Source: Psychrobacter sp. JCM 18903
GTDB taxonomy: Bacteria; Pseudomonadota; Gammaproteobacteria; Pseudomonadales; Moraxellaceae
Length of the DNA stretch: 64,000 nt
NCBI RefSeq assembly: GCF_000586475.1
Contig: NZ_BAWJ01000001.1
Location: 124,001-188,000 of the forward strand
Direction of reading: 5' to 3'
The position numbers were made by a program, and so were the translations under genes. Below, piece after piece: positions 1 through 9,638 of the stretch (its first letter is position 1; each line of letters opens with the position of its first letter). The notes below the pieces were generated by a model. It ran no database searches. It was not told where the DNA came from and was given only the letters and a program-made list of their open reading frames with translations.

Positions 1-1705
1 TGTCGCGGCAAGTGACACCTTTATCGAAAAAGACAGCGCTATTAATGATCATATCGATCAGATGCGTCTGTCAGCGACGCGAGCACTCCTAGAGCGCCGT
101 GATGCAATTATCGTCGCCTCGGTCTCGTGCATTTATGGTTTGGGTGATCCAGAAAGTTATTTAAAAATGCTGCTGCACGTCGTCGTTGGGGACAAAATTG
201 ATCGCACTGCTACCATTAAACGTCTTGTTGAAATGCAATATACGCGCAATGAGCTAGACTTTGGACGCGGTACGTATCGGCTGCGTGGCGAGCTGCTAGA
301 TATTTATCCTGCGGAGTCTGAGCAGCTGGCGGTACGTGTGCATTTATTTGATAATGAAGTGGAGAAAATTACTTGGTTTGATCCATTGACAGGTAAGACG
401 GTACGTAGCGTGCCGCGTATTACTATTTATCCAAAGTCGCACTATGTGACGCCGCGTAATAAACTGGAAGCTGCCAGTCATACGATTCGGGCTGAGCTTG
501 AGCCGCGTTTGGAGTATTTCCGTGAAAACAATAAACTGATTGAAGCACAGCGTCTTAAAGAGCGTACCCAGTATGATCTTGAGATGATTCAGCAGCTCGG
601 CTACTGCAACGGTATTGAAAACTATTCGCAGCATCTCTCTGGTCGTCCATCAGGGGAAGCGCCGCCGACCTTATTTGACTATATTCCAGAAGACGCACTG
701 CTGTTCCTTGATGAGTCACATGTCACTGTTTCGCAAATCGGTGCAATGTATAAAGGCGATAGATCACGTAAAGAGAACTTGGTCAATTATGGCTTTCGTT
801 TGCCAAGTGCGATGAACAACCGTCCGATGAAGTTTGAAGAGTGGGAGCGTATCAAGCCAAAAACGATTTATGTCAGTGCCACGCCTGCATTGTATGAGCT
901 TGAACACAGCGAGCAAGTGGTCGAGCAAGTCGTGCGTCCAACGGGTTTGATTGATCCTGAGATTGAGATTCGTCCTGTATTGACGCAGGTCGATGATGTG
1001 TTATCAGAGATTACTAAGCGCCGAGAAAAAGATGAGCGCGTGCTGATTACCACGTTGACCAAGCGCATGTCAGAGGATTTGACCAGTTATCTAAAAGAAT
1101 ACGATGTCAAAGTTGCCTATCTGCACTCGGACATCGATACCGTTGAGCGTATGCAGATCATTCATGAGTTACGTACAGGCGTGCATGATGTGTTGGTCGG
1201 TATTAACCTATTGCGTGAAGGGTTAGATATGCCAGAAGTGTCATTGGTCGCGATATTTGATGCCGATAAAGAAGGCTTTTTGCGTTCTGAGCGTGCACTT
1301 ATTCAGACCATCGGTCGTGCTGCGCGCCATATCAATGGTAAGGCTATCCTTTATGCTGATCGTATTACCAACAGTATGCAAAAGGCGATAGACGAGACCG
1401 ACCGTCGCCGTGAAAAACAAGTGGCATTTAACCTTGAACACAACATCACACCAAAAGGGGCGCGTCGCAGTATTACTGATAAAATCGATACGGGTGACGA
1501 TCAGAATGCCAATGACAATCAAGTGATTCCTATCAAGAGCAATCTACCTGATGTCGATATTAGTATCTTACGCAGTCCTGATTTGCTGGCGAAAGAAATC
1601 AATCGTCTTGAAAAGCTCATGAAGCAGATGTCGCGTGATTTGAAGTTTGAAGATGCTGCAAAAACGCGTGATAAAGTGCTAGAGTTAAAGGCGCATTTGA
1701 TTTAG
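1..1705 (+). CDS. uvrB: UvrABC system protein B, 3' part (start lies before the window)
   Basis: UvrB is the DNA-damage-verifying helicase-like subunit of nucleotide excision repair; it is loaded by UvrA and recruits UvrC. The frame is open from the first bases of the window ([16 protein letters not shown]) before the first in-window ATG at 62, so about 20 codons upstream of that ATG also belong to the gene and the N-terminal Walker A part is missing. Visible are the helicase motifs [27 protein letters not shown] and [13 protein letters not shown]. The C-terminal UVR motif, which contacts UvrC, lies in the last 40 residues ([16 protein letters not shown], then [12 protein letters not shown]). 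The gene is intact to its TAG stop and is followed by a terminator. Identification is certain; only the 5' end is unseen. Confidence 0.97.
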   Translation, partial: VAASDTFIEKDSAINDHIDQMRLSATRALLERRDAIIVASVSCIYGLGDPESYLKMLLHVVVGDKIDRTATIKRLVEMQYTRNELDFGRGTYRLRGELLDIYPAESEQLAVRVHLFDNEVEKITWFDPLTGKTVRSVPRITIYPKSHYVTPRNKLEAASHTIRAELEPRLEYFRENNKLIEAQRLKERTQYDLEMIQQLGYCNGIENYSQHLSGRPSGEAPPTLFDYIPEDALLFLDESHVTVSQIGAMYKGDRSRKENLVNYGFRLPSAMNNRPMKFEEWERIKPKTIYVSATPALYELEHSEQVVEQVVRPTGLIDPEIEIRPVLTQVDDVLSEITKRREKDERVLITTLTKRMSEDLTSYLKEYDVKVAYLHSDIDTVERMQIIHELRTGVHDVLVGINLLREGLDMPEVSLVAIFDADKEGFLRSERALIQTIGRAARHINGKAILYADRITNSMQKAIDETDRRREKQVAFNLEHNITPKGARRSITDKIDTGDDQNANDNQVIPIKSNLPDVDISILRSPDLLAKEINRLEKLMKQMSRDLKFEDAAKTRDKVLELKAHLI

Positions 1706-1746
1706 ATGGTTATTTGAACTGCCGTTAATATCAGTTTGTATCTAAC

Positions 1747-1784
1747 AAAAAGGTGAGTTGCTAATGGCGCAGCTCACCTTTTTT
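1747..1784 (+). terminator. Rho-independent terminator of uvrB
   Basis: A stem AAAAGGTGAG / CTCACCTTTTTT encloses a 14-16 base loop about 40 bases after the uvrB stop and ends in a T-run. Confidence 0.85.
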
Positions 1785-1944
1785 ATGGTCTTCTTATGAC
1801 TAAAATAGCCTCGCTTTTGTTCAAGATTATTAATAACTAATAATTGGTTATATCAAAACTTGTGTTTATACTAAATGCCCCTTAATATGATATCAATGAG
1901 CAATATGAACTTATAACAACGGACGTTGAGGCACATAATCCATC

Positions 1945-3003
1945 ATGCAAAATAATAAATTCTTAGAATTAAATGCGAATGAAAACTCACTAGGTATGGC
2001 AGATTCTGCTAAACAAGCTATTATAGAATCTTTAGGTGAGGGCTTTCGTTATCCAGATAATCCACGCGCGGCGCTCATTAGCAAAATTGCCACCATCCAC
2101 GGGGTGGCAGAAAACCAAATCTCCTTAGGCAATGGCTCGACTGAAAATATTCGAGCTACCTTACAAATGTTGCAAAACAAAGCATTAAAAGAGGGCAAGC
2201 AGTTTCAAATGGTGATTCCTGTGCCAACGTTTGATTGTGCAGAGATGTATGCAAATTCTATTGGCGTGCCTGTGGTCAAGATACCACTAACCGCTGAAAA
2301 CTATGATTATGATTATGATTTTGATGAGCTACAAAAAGCCGCTGACGATTTTGATGGCATCAGCCTACTTTATATTTGCAATCCAAATAATCCAACGGGC
2401 ATCATTACATCAACGTCAAAGCTCAAGACTTGGGTAAGTAATGCACCAGATAACCATTACTTCTTGCTAGATCAAGCTTACTTGGAGTACGTATCAGATC
2501 CAAGCTTTGAAAGTGGGATTGAGTGGGTGAAACAAGGGTTATCAGACAACCTTATTGTTATTCATACTTTCTCAAAGTTATGTGCCTTAGCAGGTATGCG
2601 AGTAGGCTACGCGGTTTCTAATCCGCAAGCTATTGAGAGTGTCGAAGCGTTTATGTCTATGGACAACACCAACTTGTCAGGTGCGGTTGCTGCTATTGCG
2701 ACGTTAAATGATGCCAAGTTTTTAGCGCTCAGCTTGCGCAATACCAATCAGTCGCGCCAAATGATTGAGACAGTATTAGACGATCTTGGATTGCGTTATT
2801 TACCTTCACAGACCAATTTTATTTTTCATGAGATAAAAGGTGATTTAAAAACTTATATCGATAGAATGCGTGACCATGGCATCAAGGTTGGTCGCGAGTT
2901 TCCACCTATTACAGGTTTCAACCGTCTAACACTTGGCACACCTGACGAGATGGCAGCATTTATTAAAGTATTAAAGCTGTTCCGTGAAAAAGGCTGGGTC
3001 TAA
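1945..3003 (+). CDS. PLP-dependent aminotransferase, HisC-like (copy 1)
   Basis: 352-residue fold-type I class I/II aminotransferase close to histidinol-phosphate aminotransferase; such enzymes move an amino group between an amino acid and a keto acid using pyridoxal phosphate. The N-terminal LNANENSLGM is the substrate-arm motif of HisC-like proteins. CNPNNPTG (near residue 150) carries the Asn that contacts the cofactor, and FSKLCALAGMRVGY carries the Schiff-base lysine, Lys211. The usual DEAY motif reads DQAY here. A short in-frame Tyr-Asp repeat (YDYDYDFDEL) is absent from the neighbouring paralogue. No other his genes are nearby, so the substrate is not settled by context. A closely related but frameshifted copy follows after a MITE. 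The start has no strong Shine-Dalgarno but aligns with the paralogue. Confidence 0.85.
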   Translation: MQNNKFLELNANENSLGMADSAKQAIIESLGEGFRYPDNPRAALISKIATIHGVAENQISLGNGSTENIRATLQMLQNKALKEGKQFQMVIPVPTFDCAEMYANSIGVPVVKIPLTAENYDYDYDFDELQKAADDFDGISLLYICNPNNPTGIITSTSKLKTWVSNAPDNHYFLLDQAYLEYVSDPSFESGIEWVKQGLSDNLIVIHTFSKLCALAGMRVGYAVSNPQAIESVEAFMSMDNTNLSGAVAAIATLNDAKFLALSLRNTNQSRQMIETVLDDLGLRYLPSQTNFIFHEIKGDLKTYIDRMRDHGIKVGREFPPITGFNRLTLGTPDEMAAFIKVLKLFREKGWV

Positions 3004-3053
3004 GTAGTGCATTAAAAAATTGCTAATTTGAAATATCGATAAACTAACAAGAC

Positions 3054-3236
3054 TAGGGCGTGTCCTCAATTCAATCGATTACTTGCTAAATGGGCTAAAA
3101 ATGGCTAAAAATGGCTAAATTTTGCAAAAATCGTCAAATAGTTTCTTAATATCTCGATATTATTTGCGCTACTTTCCTTGTTTAACGGCAATTTATCTCA
3201 TGTTTATCACCATTTTTAAAATGAGGACACGCCCTA
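3054..3236. repeat. MITE-like repeat, full copy 1
   Basis: Non-coding element of about 183 bp bounded by TA on both sides, with inverted ends GGGCGTGTCCTCA / TGAGGACACGCCC. The left interior holds a partly duplicated ATGGCTAAAA motif. Closely similar copies occur at 8624-8797, 35827-35999 and 61095-61257. It encodes no transposase. The TA flanks would fit mobilisation by an IS630/Tc1-mariner or IS5-type transposase, which is an inference. Confidence 0.8.
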
Positions 3237-3539
3237 GTATTAGCAAAGTGATTTGCCTATAGGGTGGCTCTTTTTTATTTAACGGCTACTATCAATAAAT
3301 GAGCATCTTACTCATAACAGCTGCTAACGAGTTTCATCGCTCAGAGCGCTTGTAATCAGGGTAAATGCCACTTACCATAACCATTATTATCCGAATGCAT
3401 CTCACCATCCATATATAAACCCTACTAAATAATCAGAGTAGCAAAAAAGACGAGCGCAAGTGCTACGTCCGCTGGCTGAGCGAGTTTGACATTGTTCATC
3501 GCATATTTGGTATGGGTATCAATTAGGCGTATTACTATT
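3237..3539. other. Spacer between MITE copy 1 and the second aminotransferase
   Basis: About 300 bases with no credible gene on either strand. A reverse-strand ORF at 3425-3607 is a shadow running into the aminotransferase. No terminator or clear promoter was recognised. Confidence 0.5.
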
Positions 3540-4591
3540 GTGTTTACCAATCCATTAATAGAATTAAACTCTAACGAAAACTCACTGGGTATGGCAAAAT
3601 CTGCCAAAAAAGCGGTTATCGATGCTTTAGATATCGGCTTTCGTTATCCAGATGACCAGCGTGCAGCCTTAATCACTAAAGTTGCGAAAATTAATGACGT
3701 GACTGAAAGTCAAATATCTCTAGGTAGCGGCTCCAGTGAGAATATCCGCACGGTCGTACAAATGCTGCAAAACAAAGCGTTAATAGAAGGCAGAAACTTC
3801 CAAGTAATTGTGCCGCACCCAACCTTTGCTTATGCGGAACTATATGCAACCTCTATCAATGTGCCCGTGGTAAAAGTAGCACTGATACCTGAAAGCTATT
3901 CTTTTGATTTACAAAATATGCAAAAAGTGGCTGATGATTTTGATGGTATAAGCTTGTTTTATCTCTGCAATCCCAACAATCCTACAGCGACGATTACTGA
4001 CACAGATGAGTTAAAAGCGTGGATAGGAACGGCACCAGACCATCATTATTTCTTGCTAGATGAAGCCTACTCAGAATATGTCACTGACCCAAGTTTTGAG
4101 AGTGGGATCACGTGGATAAGAGAGCAGCGCTCAGACAATATTATCGTGGTTCGGACTTTCTCTAAACTGTGTGCGCTAGCAGGTATGCGTGTCGGCTATG
4201 CAGTTGCCAGTCCGCAAATGATCACTGAGCTAGAGGCGTTTATTTCAGTGGATAACACCAATCTGTCTGGTGCTGTCGCCGCGATAGCAACTTTGGATGA
4301 TGAGGCGTTTTTGGCATTGAGTTTGCATACTGCCAATCAATCGCGTCAGCTGGTTGAGCAGACGTTGGATGAGCTTGGACTACGCTACTTACCATCACAA
4401 GCCAGCTTTATATTTCACGAAATCAAAGGCGATGTACAAACCTATATCGATAGGATGTGCGACCATGGCATCGCTGTTGGTCGCGAGTTTGCGCCTATCA
4501 CTGGCTTTAATCGCTTGACGCTTGGCAGACTGATGAGATGGCAGTGTTTGTTGAGGTGTTGAAATCGTTTCGTGAGAAAGGCTGGGTGTGA
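3540..4591 (+). pseudogene. HisC-like aminotransferase, copy 2, frameshifted near the 3' end
   Basis: Paralogue of the gene at 1945-3003, colinear along its whole length. It has LNSNENSLGM at the start, CNPNNPTAT, an orthodox DEAY motif and FSKLCALAGMRVGY with the cofactor lysine. The GTG at 3540 is chosen because it gives the same N-terminus as copy 1; the longer ORF start at 3486 adds unrelated residues. Near 4530 the frame is lost: the uninterrupted ORF ends at 4562 with an aberrant tail (RLMRWQCLLRC). One extra base there (AGACT to AGACCT) restores a tail matching copy 1 (PDEMAVFVEVLKSFREKGWV, stop at 4589-4591) and a 350-residue protein. Either a real pseudogene or a sequencing undercall; the latter is favoured because of the same pattern elsewhere. 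Confidence 0.8.
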
Positions 4592-4868
4592 TTAAGCCAG
4601 ATAGAGTAGTTTCATCATTAGAAAAGGGGAGTTGCCTAGTTTGCCACTTCCTTTGTTTATTGCAATAGGATAAAGGAGCTACAGCTAACATTCTATTTTT
4701 ACCAACATCAAACGCAGTTTTACATATCCTGTCTTAAAAAATATCACGTCATCTTATAGTATTGATTCATAAAGCACGAATGAACAAGCAGCAGATTACA
4801 TGCTGGACAGTGGCTGTAAAATCAGGTGTGCTAACGTATATTATAATTTTAAGGTCAGGGATATATCC

Positions 4869-5246
4869 ATGTTTGATATCAAATCATTTTTTAAGAGAGA
4901 AGTAGAAAAAAAACTCATCAATGTAGATGATTATATTTTTATGCCTGAGCGAGTAGAGATGGAGCTGGAGGGCGGAATACTAAATTGTGTACTCAACAGT
5001 GATGGTCGAGTCGATATCTTTTATAGTAAGCAAGGCGTGACAGAGGTCGGCTCGGCATCACGTAAGCATCCCTTTACGGCATTCGAAACTGAACTATATC
5101 ATGGCGTTTATGATGACGTTATTAATGATTTGATCAAAGAAGTAGACAAGATTATTGATGGCTCTTCTAAGTATTTTAGCCGCAGTAAAATACTGCCTTT
5201 TACAGCAGCTTTGTCACAGAATCCAGTTGACAAAAACAAGTTATAA
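4869..5246 (+). CDS. Hypothetical cytosolic protein, 125 residues
   Basis: No family recognised. The ATG at 4869 (MFDIKSFFKREVEKKL) is preferred over an upstream in-frame ATG at 4800 because AAGGTCAGGG lies just upstream and the extra N-terminus looks like translated spacer. The product is charged, without signal peptide or membrane segment, and consists of a helical start, a beta-rich middle and a helical stretch ending in a basic tail. It stands alone and is followed by a good terminator. Confidence 0.6.
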   Translation: MFDIKSFFKREVEKKLINVDDYIFMPERVEMELEGGILNCVLNSDGRVDIFYSKQGVTEVGSASRKHPFTAFETELYHGVYDDVINDLIKEVDKIIDGSSKYFSRSKILPFTAALSQNPVDKNKL

Positions 5247-5287
5247 GCCAAGTTAATAAGATAAGTGATGGTACAAAGACTTAGCAA

Positions 5288-5323
5288 TAAAAAGGGTGGG
5301 TTATTTATAACGCACCCTTTTTA
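5288..5323 (+). terminator. Rho-independent terminator
   Basis: AAAAAGGGTGGGTTAT pairs with ATAACGCACCCTTTTT (one mismatch) across a 2-base loop. Symmetric A and T runs mean it could also serve the converging PhoD gene. Confidence 0.8.
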
Positions 5324-5383
5324 ATTTTTATTCTCAATGAACATTACTTTGATGCTTTAAGTATCTAGTGCAGTTAACGATAC

Positions 5384-7047
5384 TTATATTTTCACCCCGA
5401 CAGCTTTATTTGCAGCAGCTAATACAGCGACGTTAGTGATAGGGCGAGATTGTTCACCCTCTATTAAATGATTCGCCTGTGCTTGAGTGAGCAAGCTTTT
5501 GGCAAATCTAGTACTGTCATCTCGTGTTTTTAAGGTATTAGTATAATACCATTCACACTGAAACGCCTGCTCGGTGATATCTAACAGCATATAGCCGTGA
5601 TCAGTTTGGTTGTTGAACTTCTGATGTGGATTGGCTTCTGGCCCAGCACCTTTTTCAGGAAACGCGAGCGAGGTTAGAGCAGGGCAGACGAATTCGACAG
5701 CCAGTGATCCTGAACCTGTGCTTGGATTATAGCTGTCCCCATCAAACGGATTTTTGCAGACATCAAATGCAAATGAAGCGTGATAGTCGCCAGTTAGAAC
5801 GACTGTATTATCGATATTATTATTTTCAATGAAATTGAGCAGGCGATCGCGAGCACTGGCGTAGCCATTCCATATGTCTCCCGAGTTGGTGGCAGATGCA
5901 CCTCTGAATGGAGCTAAAATGACTTGCTGCCCCAGTATCTGCCATTTGGCATCGCGGCGTTTGCCTGCCAGCATGTTTAGATGAAGCCAGTTCTCTTGTT
6001 CGACTCCCAATAGTTGGCGTTCAGGCTCATTACTGGCAGTAGCATCAAGCTTTTCACGGCCAAATATACGTGTGTCCAGCATATTCAAATCAAACAATTT
6101 ACCAAACTCGAAGCGTCGATAAATCCGCAGCTGGCTGTCTAGCTCGTTGCTGCTATCATCACGGATAGGCATCCACTCATGATAAGCTCGAACCGCTGAC
6201 ATCTTGCGCTCTATATAGCTGCCTTTGCTTTCAGTATGGAACCCAGCACCCCCTTTCCATGAGTTATCTGCAATTTCATGATCATCCCAAACGGCGATAA
6301 AAGGGTGCTGGCGATGGCATTCTTGTAAATCAATATCAGTACGATAACAGGCATAGCGACGACGATAATCTTCTAAACTAATAATCTCATTTTTGGGGTC
6401 TATCGGACGTTCTTCTATTAAGGATTGATCACGATAAAACCCTTCTTGATATTCGTAGATATAGTCACCTAAATGCAGTACGGCTGATATATCGGCTTGC
6501 TTAGCGATATGTGCATAACCATTGAAGTAGCCAAATCCATAGTTCGAGCAAGAAACCACGGCCAAGCGCACACGGTCTACTTGATTGGCTGGTAAGTTTG
6601 GTTGCGGGATAGTACGAGTGCGACCAGTGGGCGAGATATAACCCAATGCTTGAAAGGTATAGTAATAGGTCGTATTAGGCTGTAGAGACTTGGGATCGAC
6701 TTTGATAGTAAAGTCAGATTCAGAGGTGGCTAACGCTCTTCCTTGAGCAACGATTTTTTTCATCTCTGGGTCTGTTGCGATAGTATAGCCAACAGGGATG
6801 CTCGTGGCACTGATACTGCCGTCATTGGTAATTCGTGTCCACAGTATTACTCTATCCTGTAGAGGGTCACCACTGGCAATACCATGCTTAAAAGGTGAGG
6901 CGCCTTGATAACCCAAGTCATCTAAGACGTCCAATTTATCACTCTGGATATTTTCATCGTCGTCTGATGAACAGGCGCTCAGCTGGTCAGTAGAGTGCCA
7001 GCCACAGTGACTTGACCACCTAATTTTATAAACGCACGTCTTTTCAT
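5384..7047 (-). CDS. PhoD-type alkaline phosphatase/phosphodiesterase, Tat lipoprotein; frameshift in signal peptide
   Basis: Metallophosphoesterase of the PhoD family, exported enzymes that release phosphate from phosphate esters or diesters. The N-terminal PhoD domain begins at HGIASGDPLQDRVILW. Metal-site segments are AVVSCSNYGFGYF, LHLGDYIYEY, VWDDHEIADNSW and VVLTGDYHASFAF. The proper start is the ATG at 7047, preceded by AAGGA. It encodes a twin-arginine signal, MKRRAFIKLGG, and meets a TGA at 6981-6979. One extra C near 6985 (AGCTG to AGCCTG) joins it to LSAC-SSDDD, giving a Tat signal with lipobox and a 554-residue protein. The ORF start at 7066 reads the signal region out of frame. 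Probably a sequencing undercall; family assignment is firm, substrate unknown. Confidence 0.85.
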
Positions 7048-7199
7048 TTGTCATCCTTGATATCAAGTGAATTCCATTTCATTTACACCTAATTTATACG
7101 AATAGGCTGGGTTAAGCAATCGCTAACCCGCCTGTGTCAATATTAATATCAACGTCAAAAATACATTGTCAAAACTGTGCTTCGCTACTTATTACAAGT

Positions 7200-7589
7200 T
7201 TATTTCATAAAACTGGTATAGCAGCTTTGTAGAGATTTTGCGACGACTTTCGTGACCAGCTGTGTGCGATATTGCGAATCGATAGCAGCATTGCCCAATT
7301 CAACGAGTGTCACTTGTTGCGGCGCTTGCTCACTGACGCAGCCACAAACATTACTTTTTACAGCTTCTTGTTGTGTGTCGGTCATAGCCACGCTAGCCAC
7401 ACGCCAAGCAGTTTGCTTTTCAATCTGACTGCGGCATTGGTTATCAATCGCTGATTTAAAGACATTCATACCAATCTCATTTGCAGTACCGATAGCAGTA
7501 CCTGCATTATTATTCATGCCACCAGTCGTTGTGCATCCAGATAGAGCGAGGGTAGCGAGCATAGCCGTTGATATTAAGATTTTTTTCAT
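7200..7589 (-). CDS. Small lipoprotein of unknown function
   Basis: 129 residues starting with a type II signal peptide (MKKILISTAMLATLALSGC), so the mature protein begins at Cys19 and is membrane-anchored. The mature part is Ala/Gln/Thr-rich with Cys residues in a C-x-C arrangement (NVCGCVSE) and one near the end (LQSCYTSF). The spacing resembles the secreted protein at 57356-57685, so the two may share a fold; this is an inference from the cysteine pattern only. AAAGGA precedes the ATG. Confidence 0.75.
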   Translation of the reverse strand: MKKILISTAMLATLALSGCTTTGGMNNNAGTAIGTANEIGMNVFKSAIDNQCRSQIEKQTAWRVASVAMTDTQQEAVKSNVCGCVSEQAPQQVTLVELGNAAIDSQYRTQLVTKVVAKSLQSCYTSFMK

Positions 7590-7784
7590 GGGTCTGATCC
7601 TTTAAGATTTTTATTGGTTTTAAGGTTTATGCTTAATAGAAACTGGCATTTGGTAGGAGTTGATGTTTGCTAGTTGACATGTGTTTTTTCCAAGCAGGTC
7701 GTATATTATCAGCAAAACTTATCAATAACACCACCAACTATTATTAGTATTGAATAAAGCTTTTTTTATCAAAGCTTGACGTTA

Positions 7785-8018
7785 TCAATCCAGCCACGCA
7801 TAAGGGTGATAATATGCATAGGCTTTATAACCAATATAGCCGATAATCATCAATAAACCACCGACGATAAATAACCAAGTGGTGAGGTGTTCCCACGAAC
7901 AATCATCAAAAAGGTCATTGAACGCCGCAGAAATACTGGCGATGAAAAGAATGAGGCAACCCAATAGCAATATCAGTGTTGAGGTGAGCTCATAACCATC
8001 TATTCTAAAGTTCGGCAT
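7785..8018 (-). CDS. Small two-TM membrane protein, hypothetical
   Basis: About 77 residues with two hydrophobic segments (TSTLILLLGCLILFIAS and LTTWLFIVGGLLMIIGY) separated by an acidic loop. The ATG at 8018 (MPNFRIDGYEL) is preferred over an in-frame TTG at 8030. No recognised family; it stands alone. Confidence 0.55.
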   Translation of the reverse strand: MPNFRIDGYELTSTLILLLGCLILFIASISAAFNDLFDDCSWEHLTTWLFIVGGLLMIIGYIGYKAYAYYHPYAWLD

Positions 8019-8222
8019 ACCATAATCCAAGAATAAAATTCATCTTACTTTAACGATTTTAATCAATAAGGGAGGTGAATTGTTCATGAAGTATTGCTAT
8101 ATTTGGTGGTGGTTTTTGCCATTTTCCACTGTTAATGCTATGCATCGAGATATCATGAAACATACATGGACAGGAATATTTATTTCATCAAAATGGGTTT
8201 CCTAAATTCAATTAGAGATTCA

Positions 8223-8537
8223 ATGAATAAAAAGCTATCAATACCCTGTCTTTTAATTGCTTTGACACTCAGCCTGTTTTTTATCAGGAGTGTATATGTG
8301 ATGTCTGATTATCACGTACAGCAGTGTCATTGGAAAGGCTCTACATCAAAAGTTATGGGAGATGGATTTAGTTTTGATAACGATGTTCGGCTCGAAGATG
8401 GCGTAATTCTCATAAACAACAAACCAGCGGCAAAAATAATGGTTAGAAAGTATCGTCCTTATGCAGATAACATCATTATAATTAGTGACATAGAGTATTC
8501 TGAGTTAGAGATGTATTATGAAAAAGGCTGTTATTAA
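8223..8537 (+). CDS. Hypothetical membrane-anchored protein
   Basis: About 104 residues from the ATG at 8223 (MNKKLSIPCLLIAL). An earlier in-frame ATG at 8166 is possible but less typical. An N-terminal hydrophobic segment of about 20 residues (LLIALTLSLFFI) would anchor or export the rest, which is short, basic and beta-rich with two cysteines. Family not recognised. A strong terminator follows, which supports a real transcription unit. Confidence 0.55.
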   Translation: MNKKLSIPCLLIALTLSLFFIRSVYVMSDYHVQQCHWKGSTSKVMGDGFSFDNDVRLEDGVILINNKPAAKIMVRKYRPYADNIIIISDIEYSELEMYYEKGCY

Positions 8538-8575
8538 ATTGAAAAATTAAACCATATATGCGTAGCTCAGCACAA

Positions 8576-8616
8576 AAAAACCAGCTAAGGCAATAGCTCT
8601 TAGCTGGTTTTATTTT
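8576..8616 (+). terminator. Rho-independent terminator
   Basis: AAAACCAGCTAAG pairs perfectly with CTTAGCTGGTTTT across a short loop, followed by TATTTTAT. Confidence 0.85.
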
Positions 8617-8623
8617 ATAAAGT

Positions 8624-8797
8624 TAGGGCGTGTCTTCAATTCAATCGATAAATCTCTAAATGGGCTAAAAATGGCTAAATTTTGTCAAACGTCGTTAAAT
8701 AGCTAGGTAATATCCCGATATTATCTGCACTACTTTCCTTGTTTGACTGCAATTTATCTCATTCTTATCTCCATTTTTCAATTGAAGACACGCCCTA
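8624..8797. repeat. MITE-like repeat, full copy 2
   Basis: About 174 bp, TA-flanked, ends GGGCGTGTCTTCAATT / AATTGAAGACACGCCC (16-base perfect inversion). The interior is clearly homologous to copy 1, including the ATGGGCTAAAAATGGCTAAA block. It lies directly after a terminator and just downstream of the reverse-strand DUF697 remnant. Confidence 0.8.
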
Positions 8798-8817
8798 GTG
8801 TCGGTTTTTTAACTGTT

Positions 8818-9331
8818 TTAGACATTTTTACCGTGTTGCTTTTGCTGAATGTCTTTTGCGAGTTTGTAGCACTCATTGATGTGGTCATTGGCGATTTTTT
8901 TGAAAATCATATAGCCATTGTAGCAGCAACCATTTGACCCCCTAATGGGATAAATTTCGTTACTTGTTTGGCAGCGATACGACCACCGAAGCCTTGTACG
9001 GTCTTTTTAACAATACCACGAGTCGCCATCAACCTGCAAAATCGACAGTACGATCTTTTAATGCGCCCCAATGAATGGCTCGTGATTCTAAATCAACTGC
9101 CGCCTTACGGTCTTCAAGTAAGCCAAATCGTTCGCTAATGTCAGGTAATAGTTGAGTAAGCATACCAGCGTCTACTGCGACATCAAAAAATGGTACAGGA
9201 ACGATGGCAACACCAGCAGAATATTTGGCGCGTTTTTTAACCAGCTTTTGACATTCTTTTTTTACTTGTTCAAGATCCAAGCTAGGGTCAATGGTATTTG
9301 GTAACTTTTCAGCCAGTGGTGTGGTTTTCAT
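8818..9331 (-). pseudogene. DUF697-like protein, interrupted by two frameshifts
   Basis: Three colinear pieces lie in successive frames on the minus strand. Piece 1 (ATG at 9331, AAGGA upstream) has the motif AIVPVPFFDVAVDAGML and ends KDRTVDFAG. Piece 2 begins MATRGIVKKTVQGFGGRIAA and runs to MVAATMAI. Piece 3 reads IFKKIANDHINECYKLAKD and stops at 8820-8818. Missing single bases near 9030 and 8895, both in short T runs, would join them into a 171-residue protein of the DUF697 (YcjF/EcsC-like) type. The function of this family is not established; the glycine-rich hydrophobic C-terminal part suggests membrane association. Either a decayed gene or two sequencing undercalls. Confidence 0.7.
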
Positions 9332-9638
9332 AAAGCATCCTTATAAATGGTTAAAATAAAAAATCAAATCTCAATAGATAGCAAGTATCTCAGTTGCTTA
9401 CCATTTTATGGATTTCTGAGCGGCATACAATCATTGCTTTGTAGCAAAATGCAGAAAAATGCAGTCGCTATGCACCGTTTTTGTAAATGAAATATTATTC
9501 ATACTATATGCACAGAGTATGAATTATTTGCTCTATGCTAGTATGAAAATATGGCTTATCACAATGTGCTGCAACAAAAAACGATAAACCAAGCCGCCAA
9601 AAATTGTCATTGTGACCCTCTGCCAAAGCCAGTAGAAT
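9332..9638. other. Divergent intergenic region before recJ
   Basis: About 300 bases between the minus-strand DUF697 gene and plus-strand recJ, so it must hold both promoters. It is AT-rich; no convincing -35/-10 pair or operator was recognised. A short plus-strand ORF starting at 9551 overlaps recJ in another frame and is a shadow. Confidence 0.4.

Noticed and set aside
8743-8937. Plus-strand ORF of 64 residues
   Set aside because: It overlaps the MITE end and the antisense of the DUF697 gene fragments, whose reverse-strand reading is clearly homologous to a protein family.
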